Assembly: GCA_030295235.1 (NCBI GenBank)
Contig: AP026167.1
Coordinates: 248,001 to 312,000, forward strand
Length of the DNA stretch: 64,000 nucleotides
Origin: Fistulifera solaris
Lineage: Eukaryota > Bacillariophyta > Bacillariophyceae > Naviculales > Stauroneidaceae
Direction of reading: 5' to 3'
Shown here: positions 19,321 to 31,082 of the stretch, piece after piece
Position numbering within the stretch: position 1 is the first letter of the stretch
Layout of the letters: each line of letters starts with the position of its first letter
The notes under the pieces: generated by a model
What the model saw: only the letters and a program-made list of their open reading frames with translations
What the model was told of the DNA's origin: nothing
Databases searched by the model: none
Position numbers and translations under genes: made by a program

Positions 19321-21746
19321 TCACATATCCGGAAGAATACCATTCGATCCAGCACGTTCCACCATTTGTCGATACAATCCATTCGGTCGTTTCATGAGTT
19401 CGTCATGGGTCCCTTGTTCTTTCACATATCCATCTTGTATAAAGGCAATGCAATCGGCATGTTGCACCGTGCGCAAGCGGTGTGCCACAATCACGGTCGT
19501 CATGGATCGATTGTTGATCCACCATTCTTCGAGTGCTTGTTGGACGGCCTGTTCGGAGGCAGCATCCAAAGCCGAGGTGGCTTCATCTAACAGCAGTAAA
19601 GATGGATTCAGTATAATGGCCCGTGCAATAGCGATGCGCTGCTTTTGTCCACCAGATAATTGGACACCCCGTTCTCCCACGGTCGTTGCGTAACGATCAG
19701 GAAAACGGTCAATAAAGCCATCGGCGTGAGCCAAGTGGGCCACGCGTTGCACTTCTTCCAAGGAAACCCTTCTGTGGACCCCGTATGTAATATTGTCAAA
19801 AGTGTGCCGGAAAAGAGGACCGGATCTTGTGTGACGACTCCAATGTGACGACGGTGTTGCACAAGATCCATTGCTTTCAAATCCATTCCGTCGATGCGGA
19901 TAATCCCATCAATTGGATCATAAAAACGTTGAAGTAGATTAATAATGGTGGTTTTCCCACATCCCGAACATCCGACCAAGGCCATGGATTTCCCGTGAGG
20001 GATTTCTAAATGTAGATTTTGTAGCACGGGTTGATTGGGTCTACTGGGATAACAAAAGTTGATTCCAATCAGTTCCACATGGTATTTTTGCGGCTCCTGA
20101 ATCGAATTTTCAAATCTTTCGCCATGGTCAGTATCGCGAGATTCATCGGCCCGTACCGATAAAGCGTTCACCGACGGGGGCGGCGGCATTCGGTCCAACA
20201 ACTCGAATACCTTATCTCCAGCTCCCGATGATTTGATCAGGGACGAATACGATTGAAATAAATTCAGCGTTTCATTCTGCAATTGACCTTGGTATAGCAT
20301 AAAGGCAAGTAGTACTTCCGGTGTCAGTTTGTGCTGCGATATCAAAACCGATCCAATCCACAGTAGTGAGGCTTGAACGATCGTGTTGATGAGAAATGTG
20401 CTGACACTCATGTAATAAACACCTGTCATGAAGAGCTGACGAATATTGAGTTGAAATTGACGTTCGATTCGGTGAATGTATCGATTCCATTCCTTCTGCT
20501 CGGCGGCAAAGGCAATGACTGTCCTAATGTTGGCCAACGCTTCCTGCGCCACCGCATTGGCTTCGGCTAGAGCTTCTTGCACTTGTGTGGCATTTTGACG
20601 CAACCAATCCCCGTACATTTTGTTGATGATGGCCACCAATGGGATGATACACAAAGTGCAAGCTCCCAGTGTCGGACTCCGAATCATTAAATACGTGATG
20701 ATCCCCACAATACGGACAACTGACTCGACACTGAATCGAAAAAACCAGGTCAAATCTCCCGCCATTTCACTGCAATCGCTACTAAGACGACTGGACAGTT
20801 CACCGGACGAGTGAGTATCAAAGAAGGCTACCTCTTGTCGAATGATCTTGGCAAACAAATCCAAGCGCACCCCTCGAACGATCCGTTGATTGGCGTACCC
20901 GAACAAGAAAATGCACCAAAAGTCCAAGGCAGCATCGATGCTTCCAAAAATGAATAGTAACAGGATTTCGTGTTGCGCTTTGGAAAAGTCTCCGTGACCG
21001 AGTGCCGACAGGGTCGTCGAAACAAAGTGGGGAATGGATAAAGAAAAAGGAAGTCGAATCAATAGGGCGATGCAGCCGGCATACAAATACAACACTTCGG
21101 GTGCTGCTAATTGCAGTAGTCGAGTCGTTCCTCGAATGCGATTGCTTGCATGGGTTTCATTGTCTGTAGGAGAAGCTTCATCCTCGGGTGCCGAATCATT
21201 GTCGTCGTCATCCATTTCGAGCAGACGATAACCTCCATCTTCATCATCTTTTCCGTGCATGTCATGATCCCAAGAAACAAGATGACTGTTATTGGACGCT
21301 TCCTGCGGAAGATCATTCATGGGTTGAAAAATCACTTCTTCTTCTTCTTCTTTTTCGTCATCGGCGGGCGGCCAAAAGGAAGTCATCAATCCAACGCATG
21401 CCGCCACAAAGATCCACGCTCCACCGATCAAAAATAATAGTGAGGAGGACAGAGTTCCCAAAATTACGAGAGTGAGACCCGTGCAACATGAAGTTGACAG
21501 TGCCCCGCGACACAGTTGCACCGACGACGACGACGATGATGATGATGATGATGTAGGGTCATCACAAAAACGATCGCCGAGATGAGGAATCGTCAGCCAC
21601 AAATTCGATGCCGCCTGACTAACGAGTATTACCACGACCAGCAGTGTTTCATTGGAAGCGTTTTGATACTTCCAGCCCACCGCGACGACAATGAGACCCG
21701 CCTGGGCCAGACAGGAGAAGAGACTCGTCCAAAGGCTGGAATGCAT
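19321..21746 (-). CDS. ABC transporter, ABCB half-transporter (TMD-NBD), one frame break
   Basis: ATP-driven exporter of the MDR/TAP (ABCB) half-transporter type, expected to dimerise. Residues 1-140 carry four to five extra hydrophobic helices before a Ser run and an acidic loop, like the TMD0 of TAP/TAPL proteins. The exporter TMD follows (about 205-500; [20 protein letters not shown] is the first coupling region). The nucleotide-binding domain has Walker [10 protein letters not shown] (~590), Q-loop [12 protein letters not shown] (~640), signature [10 protein letters not shown] (~693), Walker [13 protein letters not shown] (~716) and H-loop VIVAHRL (~748). The frame breaks at the A4 run 19798-19801 (one base missing; the reading continues as FDNITYGV). 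Corrected length is 808 residues. Substrate and membrane are unknown; no mitochondrial or plastid leader is evident. Confidence 0.92.
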
Positions 21747-22053
21747 GATTGTTTCGGATCCTCGAGTCTAGAAAATTCATTCAAAATTAGTTAGTTCTAT
21801 GTTAGCATTGATTGAGATGATTTTTTCGTTCTTTTGGTGTGTGTATGTGTGTTTGTCAAGTAAACTTTGTTAGCACGTATGGTGAACGAGGAAGCGAATA
21901 AGCGAAGCGGCAGAAGAAGTTGTGAAAAGGAGAAGGTGTCATCATGGTCACGCGTTTTTTCGTCGTGTGAAAAACTGTTTCATCTGTCGCATCGGTGAAC
22001 TAGGTTTCATAGTAACCGAGAAAAATGGCTTCACTTATCTTTCACAATAAATC
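21747..22053. other. Spacer between the dynactin 3' end and ABC transporter start
   Basis: 307 bp, both flanking genes on the minus strand. It should hold the ABC transporter promoter and the dynactin 3' UTR. Short GT-rich stretch at about 21838-21855; nothing else noted. Confidence 0.4.
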
Positions 22054-25000
22054 TTATGGTTGCATCCACTGGCCTCGCAATCGCAGGGCCACACTTTCCA
22101 ATTGCTGCGAAGCGGCTCGACTGGCCGCCCGCATTTCACGAAGTTGTGTCCGCGGGGCTTTTTTCGGTATTGGTCAAATCAATCAGTTTCACCGAGGCCT
22201 TCTGCAGGCGCGATTGAACCAATGCGGTTTGGAGTAATATGGAATCATCATCTTTCGTTTTTTGCGCCAACGGTAGGGGCAGGGGAGCTAGTTCCGACAC
22301 GGCCTTGGCCGTAGCAATCGCTTGCCATTTCCATGATTCACGTAGAGCTTCTTGCAACGCAGGACGAAACAGTGAGGCTTCAAGTGAAAGGTTCGTGTCG
22401 GGTCGATTGTTGGAGGATAAGTCACTGATCGAGGTGAGGGCACGGCGTGGAGCTCCCTTTGCGGCCGCTGGCGGTATCTTTGAGAGATCGTATTTCGTTC
22501 TCGTATTCATCGACTTGATGTTGCAAGACTTCCATTGCTTCCATCAACTGGTACACAAAAAAGAAAGCGATGAGTCGCAGTTCACATCCGTATACACATG
22601 TTAATAAACACTGAAGCTGGTACGTACCACTCGATTCTCTTCTATGAGCGTGTTGTATTCTTGTGATGATTTCAAGTCCGTCGACAGATTTCGCGGAGCG
22701 GTGACGTTTGACTTGGCCAGCATTCGTTCAAGTTCTGACAGACGAGCATTTTGCATGGCAAGCTCCTTAGCCCGGGACGATAGGTTCTGAAGGATCGTGT
22801 GTCCGGTGAGTAAAATTTATTGAATAAAGATCCATCATAGCTTTGATAACTTACCTTCTCGAGAATCGCAATCTTGCTTTCAGCATTATGCAGCTTGGGT
22901 TCGTTTTCAACAGCGGTAGACAAACTGTTCTCAACTTGACGCGATCGGATCAGATAATTGACATCTTCGCCATCACCATCGATTTCTCTAACGGTCTTGA
23001 AGAGAGCGGAAAGTCGATCCCAAACGTCATCTGCTTCCGGTGATAAAGGATGAAAGGAGCGTTCTTCAGTCGGATTCAAGTTTGCAGCTCGAAGCGCCGC
23101 AGAAAGCAGATTAAGTGACCGACGTGCCGAATCGACAGCAGCTTCACATGCATTCATATCGCCACTCGCCAAAATAACCTCATGGACTGACTGTAAAAGC
23201 AGCGATGAATCTGTTTTAACAGATGACACCAGGGTAGCAAAATTCGACACCATACTCTCACTCGTAATATTAATGTTGGCGAAACGCAAACATGCTGATG
23301 ATGCTTGTACGCCGCACTGCTCCACTTTGTTGTAGATTTCGTTCAGAGACGTTGCTTCGGTGGAGTCTTCTGCATTGATCACCGACGATAACATGGCAGC
23401 AGCACCCATGCACGAAAATTTGGACAGTGATACTTCCTTCAGTAAACTAAGACCTGGGGGTTCCAACCAGTTGGTACAAGTGGACCTTCTTCGCGGTCCA
23501 GGTCTGTTTCTAATTGATGCAACGTGTTTATGGTTGCTTGGCGCAAACGTTCGATATTGGATTGCTCTGCTATCAATGCGCCTTCCTCCTTCATCGACTG
23601 AAGCACATTACCCAAAACTAAATCCAGGTCCAACATCGAATGACTGAGTAGGGCTCCAAGTTCACCGGACACTTCAGGACTAAGTAGATCTGGCCATTGA
23701 CCTGCTGCAATGTAGCGAATGAGACCGCTGGATACATTGACGATATCAAGAGCATACTCGGCCTGATGAAACAACGTCGCGACTTCCGCTTTGACTTCGT
23801 CAGATACTGCGACATTCCCAATCGCATTCTTCTGTTCCGAGGGGATAGGGGGACGAATAGATCTGGTAAATGAAGTGGTGATTGCTGCTAACGACTGCGA
23901 TGCCTTGCTCACTACCTTGGCGGTCAGCAATTCTCCCTTGATGGCAGCAACTTCTGCACCCACCGCAGAATGTGGTATCAATGCTTCCAAGCGCGTTGAT
24001 AGCTGCCGATAAATTTGTTGATCAATTTTATCCATAACAGCTTTAGCCTCACGCTTACGCAGAGCGGCCGCATCGGCCACCAGTTGGGCCGCTTTCGCCA
24101 ACGCCTTTTGGGATGACGCTATGAGACTCTTCTGCTTGCCCTCCCCGCCTTCTTGAAGATCGATGAGAGTTTGCTTTTCTATCTTCAGCGTCTCCACGGT
24201 GGTTCGATAATTTGCGATAGTTCGGCGCATATCTTCTTCGCGACGGCGTTGCCTTAATTGACAACAAAAGGGTAAGCGCAAGCTCCATCTAATTAAAAGC
24301 CAACGAAGTACGAAGTCAAAACAACTTACATTTTGATGGCCTCTTCCAGATTGCGAATAATTGTATCGCGACCTTCCAGATCTCGATTGATGGCTTTGAG
24401 TTCATCCGCTTGCACTTCTTCCATTTCCGCTGCCAATTCTGCCGCTTCCTCCAATTCACGAATGGTGGATTGAAGCTGGACAATATCTTCCTCCAATGAC
24501 AAGACGCGGTCGCTCAAGTCTTCAACCATTCCTTCAAACGCCGCTCCCTGCTCCACCATATCCTTAAGTTCGTTAATTTCATCTTCCATCCGCGCTTTAA
24601 GTTGTCGAAGAGACTCCAACTCGTTCATCATTGATTGACTGGAAGCTATTTCCTTTTCAGCATCTCGCAATTGGCGTTGCAACTCCATCTTTTCGACCGA
24701 AGACTGTTCTCGGACACGAATTAGCGCTTGTCGGAAACGGGCATTTTGCAATGCTAGTGCCTGTGCCTTGTCTTCGGCATCCATGTCTCCCATGGCCTCA
24801 ACGTCCACGGCACGCTCGTTAACCTGTTTGGCATCTTCCAATTCTAATCGCAATTCGTCCACTTGTATCTGTGCCGTTTCTGCATCAATTTTGAGTTCTT
24901 CGTACCGATCTTCCAGAATTTCCTTTTCTTCTAGTAGCTGCTCTTTGTCCAATGTCAAGTCTTCCAACGCATTCTCCAATTCTAAATGTTCCTTTTCCAA

Positions 25001-25645
25001 TTGCTCGATTTTGCGCCTATAGGTACTGATTTCTGCTTGTAATTTGGCCCGTTCCTTGTAATGCTCCGTACTGATACTATTTCGCGATTCCTGCTCCGCG
25101 AGTGAATGTTTCAAGTGCGAAAGTTCTGATTGCACTTGAATCGCGGCCTCTTGTTCCTCCTGACGCAATTGTTGCATGCGCTCGAGTTCTTGTTGCAATA
25201 GTTGCACTTCACGCGCGGCGGTTTGCAGTTGCACTTGTAATTCGGCACTCCGATCCGAATCCCCTTCCTGCGAGGATGATACAGTACTGGCTTGTTGTAA
25301 TTCTTGGCGCAATTGTTCCACTTGTTGCTGATACTTGGTTTTCATTACTTCTAATTCCTTTTGCGAAGATTGTTTCTGCTCCACTAACTGCACTTTCAAT
25401 GTATCGAGTTCCTGATGCAATGCTTCCATTTCTTTCTTATTCGAAGTGAAGGAATCGACGGTGGTCGTGACACGTACAGGACTGCGCGCTGTGACAGTTT
25501 CGGACAACTGCTCCGCATCCACTGCTGTGGTTGCGCTGGTACTGATTTCTTTCTTACTCTCCTGCAAGGCCGCTCTCCGTTTGCGAATATCTTCCAGACG
25601 AGCTTTCATCGCGGAAGAATCACTTTGGTTACCGGTAGTAGTAGC

Positions 25646-25678
<33 letters not shown>

Positions 25679-26167
25679 TGTTGTATCGGCTGTCGTTGTG
25701 CGTGAAGAAGGAGGTTTGGCAGACGGTGTTGGGGCGGGTGTGTTCGCAGGAGTTTTCACGCTCGTGGTGCTCGGTATCGCACTACTCCTTTGCTTGGCGG
25801 GTGTTGCAAAATCACTGACTGTTGTTGTAGAAGCTGTCGCAGTACTCGTAATATTGCTACTACTACCTCCCGTCGCCAATTCTCGTTTGAGTCGCAATTG
25901 CTCCAACCTTGTTAAATTTCGTTTCTCGACACTGGCCGCCTTGACAAAGATCCCACAATTCGTTGGACAATTGGTGAAATATTCGACACCTTGGACGGTC
26001 CCATCATTTTTCCCTAACCCCGTCGAAGATCCCGTCAAACGAATCCCGACCCATTCATCACCAGCATCAAATTGCACTGGGCCGAGAAACGCCACAATGC
26101 CTTCGAGGGCACTGCCGTTTTCGCGGACGACACGGACGGGGTCGTTCAATTGCAATGCTTCGGGCAT
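22054..26167 (-). CDS. DCTN1: Dynactin subunit 1 (p150-Glued type), three introns, three frame breaks
   Basis: Large subunit of dynactin, which links dynein to microtubules and cargo. Exons: 24330-26167, 22855-24252, 22628-22786, 22054-22547; introns of 77, 68 and 80 nt, all GTAAGT or GTACGT to AG. The CAP-Gly domain covers residues ~6-75 (GPVQFDAGDEWVGIRL, GTVQGVEYF). A Thr run at ~172-190 is encoded by a trinucleotide repeat. A long coiled coil spans ~235-640. The conserved dynactin domain follows (~690-900; EYALDIVNVSSGLIRYIAAG, ALLSHSMLDLDLVLG). The C-terminal part has EALRESWKWQAIATAKAVSE. Frame breaks: one base missing in the G5 run 23456-23460; one extra near 22455-22460; one extra in the T6 run 22159-22164. 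Corrected length is 1295 residues, in the family range. The coding sum becomes an exact multiple of three only when all three are corrected. Confidence 0.88.
25637..25679. repeat. Trinucleotide (AGT) microsatellite coding for a Thr run
   Basis: About 14 near-perfect AGT units, read on the minus strand as ACT (Thr) in the linker between the CAP-Gly domain and coiled coil of dynactin p150. Such a tract is prone to length change without loss of frame. Confidence 0.85.
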
Positions 26168-26524
26168 TTGTGTCTTTTTTCTTTCGGGTTTGCAGTGATG
26201 AAAAAAGAGAGGATGATTGTATCAAGCGAATGCAAATGGACTTTGAACGAGAATGATAATCAAATTATTAAGAAATAATCGACCCAATGATCAACAACAA
26301 GGAACAAACTGCGGTGCTGCATTTCTTTGGTGTCATCATCCGCGTGATCCAACGAATACGTGAGTCACGCGAACTGTCCTGTCCATCGACCGTGCAAATG
26401 GTTTAGGTCGCCGCCATCAATCAAAAATGCACCGCAGGATGCACTATTTGCTCGTTCTTCTACAAAAGTACTTAGAACGTTTTTCATCGCAAAATAACCA
26501 AGAATCCACCCAAATTCATAAGCA
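26168..26524. promoter_or_regulatory. Bidirectional promoter region, dynactin p150 / NOL12
   Basis: 357 bp between divergent start codons. It holds one perfect AP-1/GCN4-type heptamer TGAGTCA at 26361-26367, near the middle. A shared promoter is inferred from the geometry only. Confidence 0.45.
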
Positions 26525-27254
26525 ATGACCAAAACAAAGAATAGTAATAGTAATAATAATAAGAAGAATAGTAAGCGCACATTCTACGCCAAACGCAAGA
26601 CGGAAATTACGTTTGACCCGGAATCCCGCAAAGACTACCTGCAAGGCTTTTCGCAGCGCAAACAACAACGTCGCGCCTTCGGTTTGGCCATGCAAAAGTC
26701 AAAGATCGCAAGGCGAAATTAGAAAAGAGAGCGGAACGAAAAGAAGCCTTGCAAGAACAAATGGAACAAGCGGAACAACAAAAAGCTCAAGTGTTGGAAA
26801 GCTTACTCGATTCGCAACCGAATGCCTGGTTGAAAACAAGTTTCCCGCCTTCTCCCAAGCCACTGGAGCCCGAAACCGTCGACAATGTCAAATTGTATCA
26901 AGATACGGAAACGAAGTCATGTTGGGGTGGTGAAGTCATTGTGACGACATCCACAAAAATGTTTGGTGAAGAAGACAGCGTCGATGAGACAACTCACAAC
27001 AACAACAACAATAATAATAACAAGAAGAAGAAAAGAGGCAAAGACGCGGCCCAAGAATATGCCGGAAACGTGGAACGCTTTATGCACGAACTGAAGGGCA
27101 ATATGCCCGGGAAAAGAAAAAGACTAGTTCCATGGTTAAAGTAAAAGGGAAACACGGAGCGGCCAAGATGAAAGGTATGGGTGGTGATCTCAAGACGGCG
27201 CAGCGCATATTGAAACAAGCACAAACAAAGAAAGGTCGACGTCGTTCTAAATGA
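26525..27254 (+). CDS. NOL12: NOL12/RRP17-like nucleolar protein, two frame breaks
   Basis: Nucleolar protein of the Nop25/NOL12 (yeast Rrp17) family, which acts in pre-rRNA 5' trimming. ATG 26525 is followed by a basic Asn/Lys leader, then the family core ITFDPESRKDYLQGFSQRK and QQRRAFGLAMQK (residues ~25-56), which continues in the next frame as VKDRKAKLEKRAERKEALQE. An Asn run and a basic C-terminus follow, ending KKGRRRSK. Two frame breaks: one base missing in the A4 run 26694-26697, and one missing in the A-rich block 27112-27121. Adding both gives 243 residues ending at TGA 27254. Length and composition then match the family. The gene is divergent from dynactin and converges on the RlmN gene with 49 bp between the stops. 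Confidence 0.8.
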
Positions 27255-27303
27255 GAATCCGTGAGCTACTAGACCGCTACAACTTTAGACTCGTCGTCTC
27301 CGT

Positions 27304-28476
27304 TTACGACCTGTTCCGCGTCGACAATTGACCACACGCCGCCAACTCATCATCACCTCGTGTGGTGCGAATAAAGCACCGAAGATTGCCTTGTTGTATC
27401 AGATAATGTTGAAAGGCCTCGATGCGTTCCGGACTTGGTTTGCGGTACTGCGCGGCCGCTCCCGTTTGGACTTGAATATCATTCCACGGTATCAAATTCA
27501 CAATCACCCGGACACCGGGAATTGCGACTAGAGGTTGACAAAATTCCACTAAATGCTGGGCGTCTTCGATCGAGTCATTGATTTGATCCAATAATGTTAT
27601 TTCCAATAATATATTCCTTCGTCGTTTACTCCGTTGTTCCAGTGTCGACACGAGACCCTCTCGCAATTCCGTCATGCTGTATTTCGTCGTGGGCACCAAT
27701 TGTTTTCGTAACGCATCCCGCGTCGCGTGGACACTCCACGCCAAAACCGCGGGTGCTCGATTCAATTTGGCAAAGGCATCCGGTGTGGGGGCGACTGTCG
27801 ATATTGTCACACGTCGGGGTGTCATGGCAAAGCGGTGGGGATCCGTCAAACATTCGGCCGCTGCCACGACGGCATCGACATTGTCGGCGGGTTCCCCCAA
27901 TCCCATGAAAACAACATTCTCAATGGGCAACATTGCGGTAGTCTTCACGACACGTTGTGCCCAGTACACTTGCGACACAATTTCATCGCACGACAAATTC
28001 CGTAACAACCCCATGCGACCCGTCAAACAAAATGTACAGGCTTGTCGACAACCGACTTGCGAGGAAATACAAACCGTACTACGTTGTCGTTCCGGCCAAG
28101 GAATGATGACCGTTTCCACTTGTAAGTTATCAGGCAGTTGGAGTAACAATTTGGTGGTGCCGTCGTGACACGTTGTTTGGTGATGAAGTGTGGCGACGTC
28201 TGGGGGCCGTTGCAATAATCTCTGTTGTGCTTCAGTACCTAAAATGGGATCAGTTCCCGAACGATAGGCCTCCCAACAAGCTTGAGCACGGCCTTTGCCT
28301 CCCAATTGTAAAGATAATTCATCCAGAGTCAAGGAAAGAGGCGAGAGGGGAGTAGTGGATGATGGACGAGGAGTCGCGGAATTGAGTCCAAAGGCGAAAG
28401 GAAATGCAATACATACATTCCAAGCAAATATACAAAGTAACGAATTCAACATGACTCGCTTCTTTTGCTTGTTCAT
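27304..28476 (-). CDS. rlmN: RlmN-type radical SAM 23S rRNA/tRNA adenine-C2 methyltransferase, plastid-targeted, copy 1
   Basis: Radical SAM enzyme that makes 2-methyladenosine in 23S rRNA (and some tRNAs), presumably in the plastid. 390 residues, intact, no intron. A hydrophobic leader (LNSLLCIFAWNVCIAFPFAF) ends in the Ala-Phe-Pro type motif used for import into complex plastids; an inner ATG at 28452 would keep that leader. The 4Fe-4S motif is Cys143, Cys147, Cys150 (GCRQACTFC). The methyl-carrying cysteines of the family are also present: Cys136 in TVCISSQVG, seven residues before the cluster, and Cys381 in AACGQL. Other blocks: [30 protein letters not shown] paralogue lies at 51080. Presence of both mechanistic cysteines argues for an active enzyme. 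Confidence 0.93.
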   Translation of the reverse strand: MNKQKKRVMLNSLLCIFAWNVCIAFPFAFGLNSATPRPSSTTPLSPLSLTLDELSLQLGGKGRAQACWEAYRSGTDPILGTEAQQRLLQRPPDVATLHHQTTCHDGTTKLLLQLPDNLQVETVIIPWPERQRSTVCISSQVGCRQACTFCLTGRMGLLRNLSCDEIVSQVYWAQRVVKTTAMLPIENVVFMGLGEPADNVDAVVAAAECLTDPHRFAMTPRRVTISTVAPTPDAFAKLNRAPAVLAWSVHATRDALRKQLVPTTKYSMTELREGLVSTLEQRSKRRRNILLEITLLDQINDSIEDAQHLVEFCQPLVAIPGVRVIVNLIPWNDIQVQTGAAAQYRKPSPERIEAFQHYLIQQGNLRCFIRTTRGDDELAACGQLSTRNRS

Positions 28477-29162
28477 GGGGAAAATTGAGGTTAATTGTTA
28501 TGTTCATATACCTGGTATGCAACGAACTTTCGATGATGTTTGTTTCCTTTGTTTTTTATTTCACTGAAGTTTTGGATGGATCTGCAACCAGTGCCGAACC
28601 GACAGTTCTTTTTGGGTGTGTATTTACTATAGCGCAAAGGGAAGACACGATGCATTTCCGACGACTCAACATGATATCAGTCCCGTCAATTGACAACTAT
28701 GATGATTTCAGGAAATAGATGTTAACCAGTCACATTCATTTATTGGATTTGGATTCTTGCTCTTGAAGCTAGAGGATAAATGAATCAGCGTCAATTGCAT
28801 TTCATCGCATTTGAATCCATGTCTACTACCAGGTATAGTCCAAAAGAAGAGGGAACGAAAAACCGACCCAATCTGATTTCAGTCCCGGAAAGTTGCGATC
28901 GAGTCAGTCGTCGTTGATTTCAGTAAAGTACGAAGTCACAATCACCATTGGAGAGCAGTGAATGCTAACACGTCTTATTCATTATTTGTGATTGTAACGG
29001 TGCTATTGACGTGGAGATGCTGGTGTAACAAGGCATTAGCGTCAATTGTAGTTCGTGAAATCACTTATATGTTCTGCACAATAAGGTTACTGGTTATTCC
29101 CGAAAACGAGTAAACTTATGTGATGATCTGTTCCTTGTGAATTAGACTACTCCGTATCTTTC
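28477..29162. other. Intergenic region with three CGTCAATTG copies and two TACCWGGTA copies
   Basis: About 690 bp between two minus-strand genes, probably the RlmN promoter and the VDE-like 3' UTR. CGTCAATTG occurs at 28683, 28789 and 29040. TACCTGGTA occurs at 28509 and its reverse complement at 28827. TACTCCGTA occurs at 29148-29156. No coding potential is seen. Confidence 0.5.
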
Positions 29163-30798
29163 TCAGGACTGAAACTGCACTTGCTGTGATTTCGAACGAT
29201 ATATATTCAATGGCGGCGATCCCGCTCTCACGGCACCAGGACTGGCAGGATCATTGTCGACCACCATCAATTCCCACGGAGCGATTCCGGCACGTTGGAG
29301 ACACGCCACAGCTTCCTCGAATGCACTCCCCCTGTGGCAAACGTCCATCCGGTGTACACAACAATCCTCCCGTATATTGCAATCCGACAGCCGAGGCCGC
29401 CCCGGCGTAATGAAAACACGCCCACGACAAATCATCGGCGACACCGACCAAATGCCACAGTTCATCCGACGTGACACCATTGTCCAATACGGACAAGCGA
29501 AAAACTCCCGGTTGTTGTGGTTGTGGTCGGACTCGATAATGTCGATGGCACCAGACATCCCGACCATCCAATGTTTGCACACGAAACACGGGATCGTACC
29601 ACATATTCTGAGAACCTTGCGGGTAAAAGACTTGATTTTGGCAAGGAAATTGATCGTACGCGACATTGGCACCACAGGCAACTTTCCACGAAACATCCGT
29701 ACGGCGACTCCCGTCGGGGGCACTGGCATCGTCCAAGTGGCCGACCAATATAGCCTTACCATCGACCACCGTCAAAGGTTTTCCACGCCAAGTCGTGACG
29801 GCTGAGACTTTTGGAAAGGTTGGAATTGTTGCGTGACAATCAAACACATTGTGTTTGGTCATAATACAGAGCGAAAACTGTTTCAAAGCTTCACTTTCGT
29901 AGGAAACAATGGCCCGGTAACTGGCGACTTGATCACGTGCATCAATCGAACCCAAGACATTGATGCATTCCCGACACGATGGTTCTTGAGCACACGCCAG
30001 CAAACAATTCGGACACTTTGATACAATTCCATAAAATTCTTGAGCGTTGCGGAGCAGGCCTTTTTCCCACGTCGCTTCGGTCGTGTGTTGCACCCAAGGG
30101 ATCGTGTGTCCTGAATATTGGTTCAAAAACAATAAGATCGCGTAACAGAATTCATCACTCGTCCATCTTTGTAAAATATCCGACATTCGTTCGTACATGC
30201 GTTTCCCCGAGGCATCTTGGGACCATGGGATGTATTGCGCCGCCAACGATGGATTTTGGGGATCGTAGGGTCCTACAAAAGCTGGTAAGGCGGACGAGGA
30301 ACAATCCAATGCCAATTGACATTGTCGATTCTGTCGTTGCCGATAACGTTGTTGGAAGATGTTTTGTGCGGAGGCGAGATCGGTTTCGGAATGCAATCCA
30401 ATCGCCAATAACACATCCGTCTCGAGTACCTGCGGATGAGGAACGTCTTTTGTGGTAATAACCGTAACTTGCAACCGATTCTCGGCCATCCAGTTTACCT
30501 TTTGAGCCAAATGTTGCACAGCATCGATCAGTAACGGATTTCCGACGGGACTTTTGGCTCCAAATTTGGATAACTGCGACGAAGAAGGAATCCAAAATGT
30601 GACCGTCCCCACCATCGATTGTTCAGTGGACGATTCTACCGCGTCGTCTACTGTAGCAGGAAATCGAATGTCATTGTTCTGTCGAATGACGTGCGCTAAA
30701 GATGCACCGCGGCTCGGCAAGAGAGAAAAGGCTGTGGTCATCGAACCACACCAGAAAAACAAAAGGAATCCAACAAGACGGTTCGTTTTCCAGACCAT
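29163..30798 (-). CDS. Violaxanthin de-epoxidase-like protein (VDL/VDE), plastid, one frame break
   Basis: Lipocalin-fold carotenoid de-epoxidase-like protein of the xanthophyll cycle; expected in the thylakoid lumen. ATG 30798; leader with a hydrophobic core (GFLLFFWCGSMTTAFSLLP) ending in an Ala-Phe plastid motif. Residues ~60-235 are a family-variable region. The cysteine-rich domain is CPNCLLACAQEPSCRECINVL (~270). The lipocalin domain follows (~355-490), with VAYDQFPCQNQVFYPQG, VWCHRHYRVRP, DLSWACFHYAGAA and YTGGLLCTPDG. The long Glu-rich tail of true VDE is absent, favouring VDE-like (VDL) or a VDE-related protein. The frame breaks in the C5 run 29328-29332 (one base too many); the other frame supplies FEEAVACLQRAGIAPWELM and ends at 29163. 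Corrected length 544 residues. Which epoxide it acts on is not visible. Confidence 0.85.
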
Positions 30799-31082
30799 TT
30801 TTGCGTTTCGTTTCTCCTCTTCCTCGATTTGGTTCTCAGTTCGCTGGTTTTGCGATTTTTAATAAAGGCAATTCTTGTAAAGTAATGAAGTAGAATGAAT
30901 GATATAAATAACGATGGATGGAAAAGGAAATGAGAAATAATAAATAATGAAGTGGTTTCACTATCCTCGCAGTCGTGTGTATTCATTCACGAATATACTA
31001 TCGGAAGCGATTTAGCAAGTAATAGACAGAAGAGTTGCAGCGTTAGATAGAGTCATTCGATATGACATGAAGAATAGGTAGA

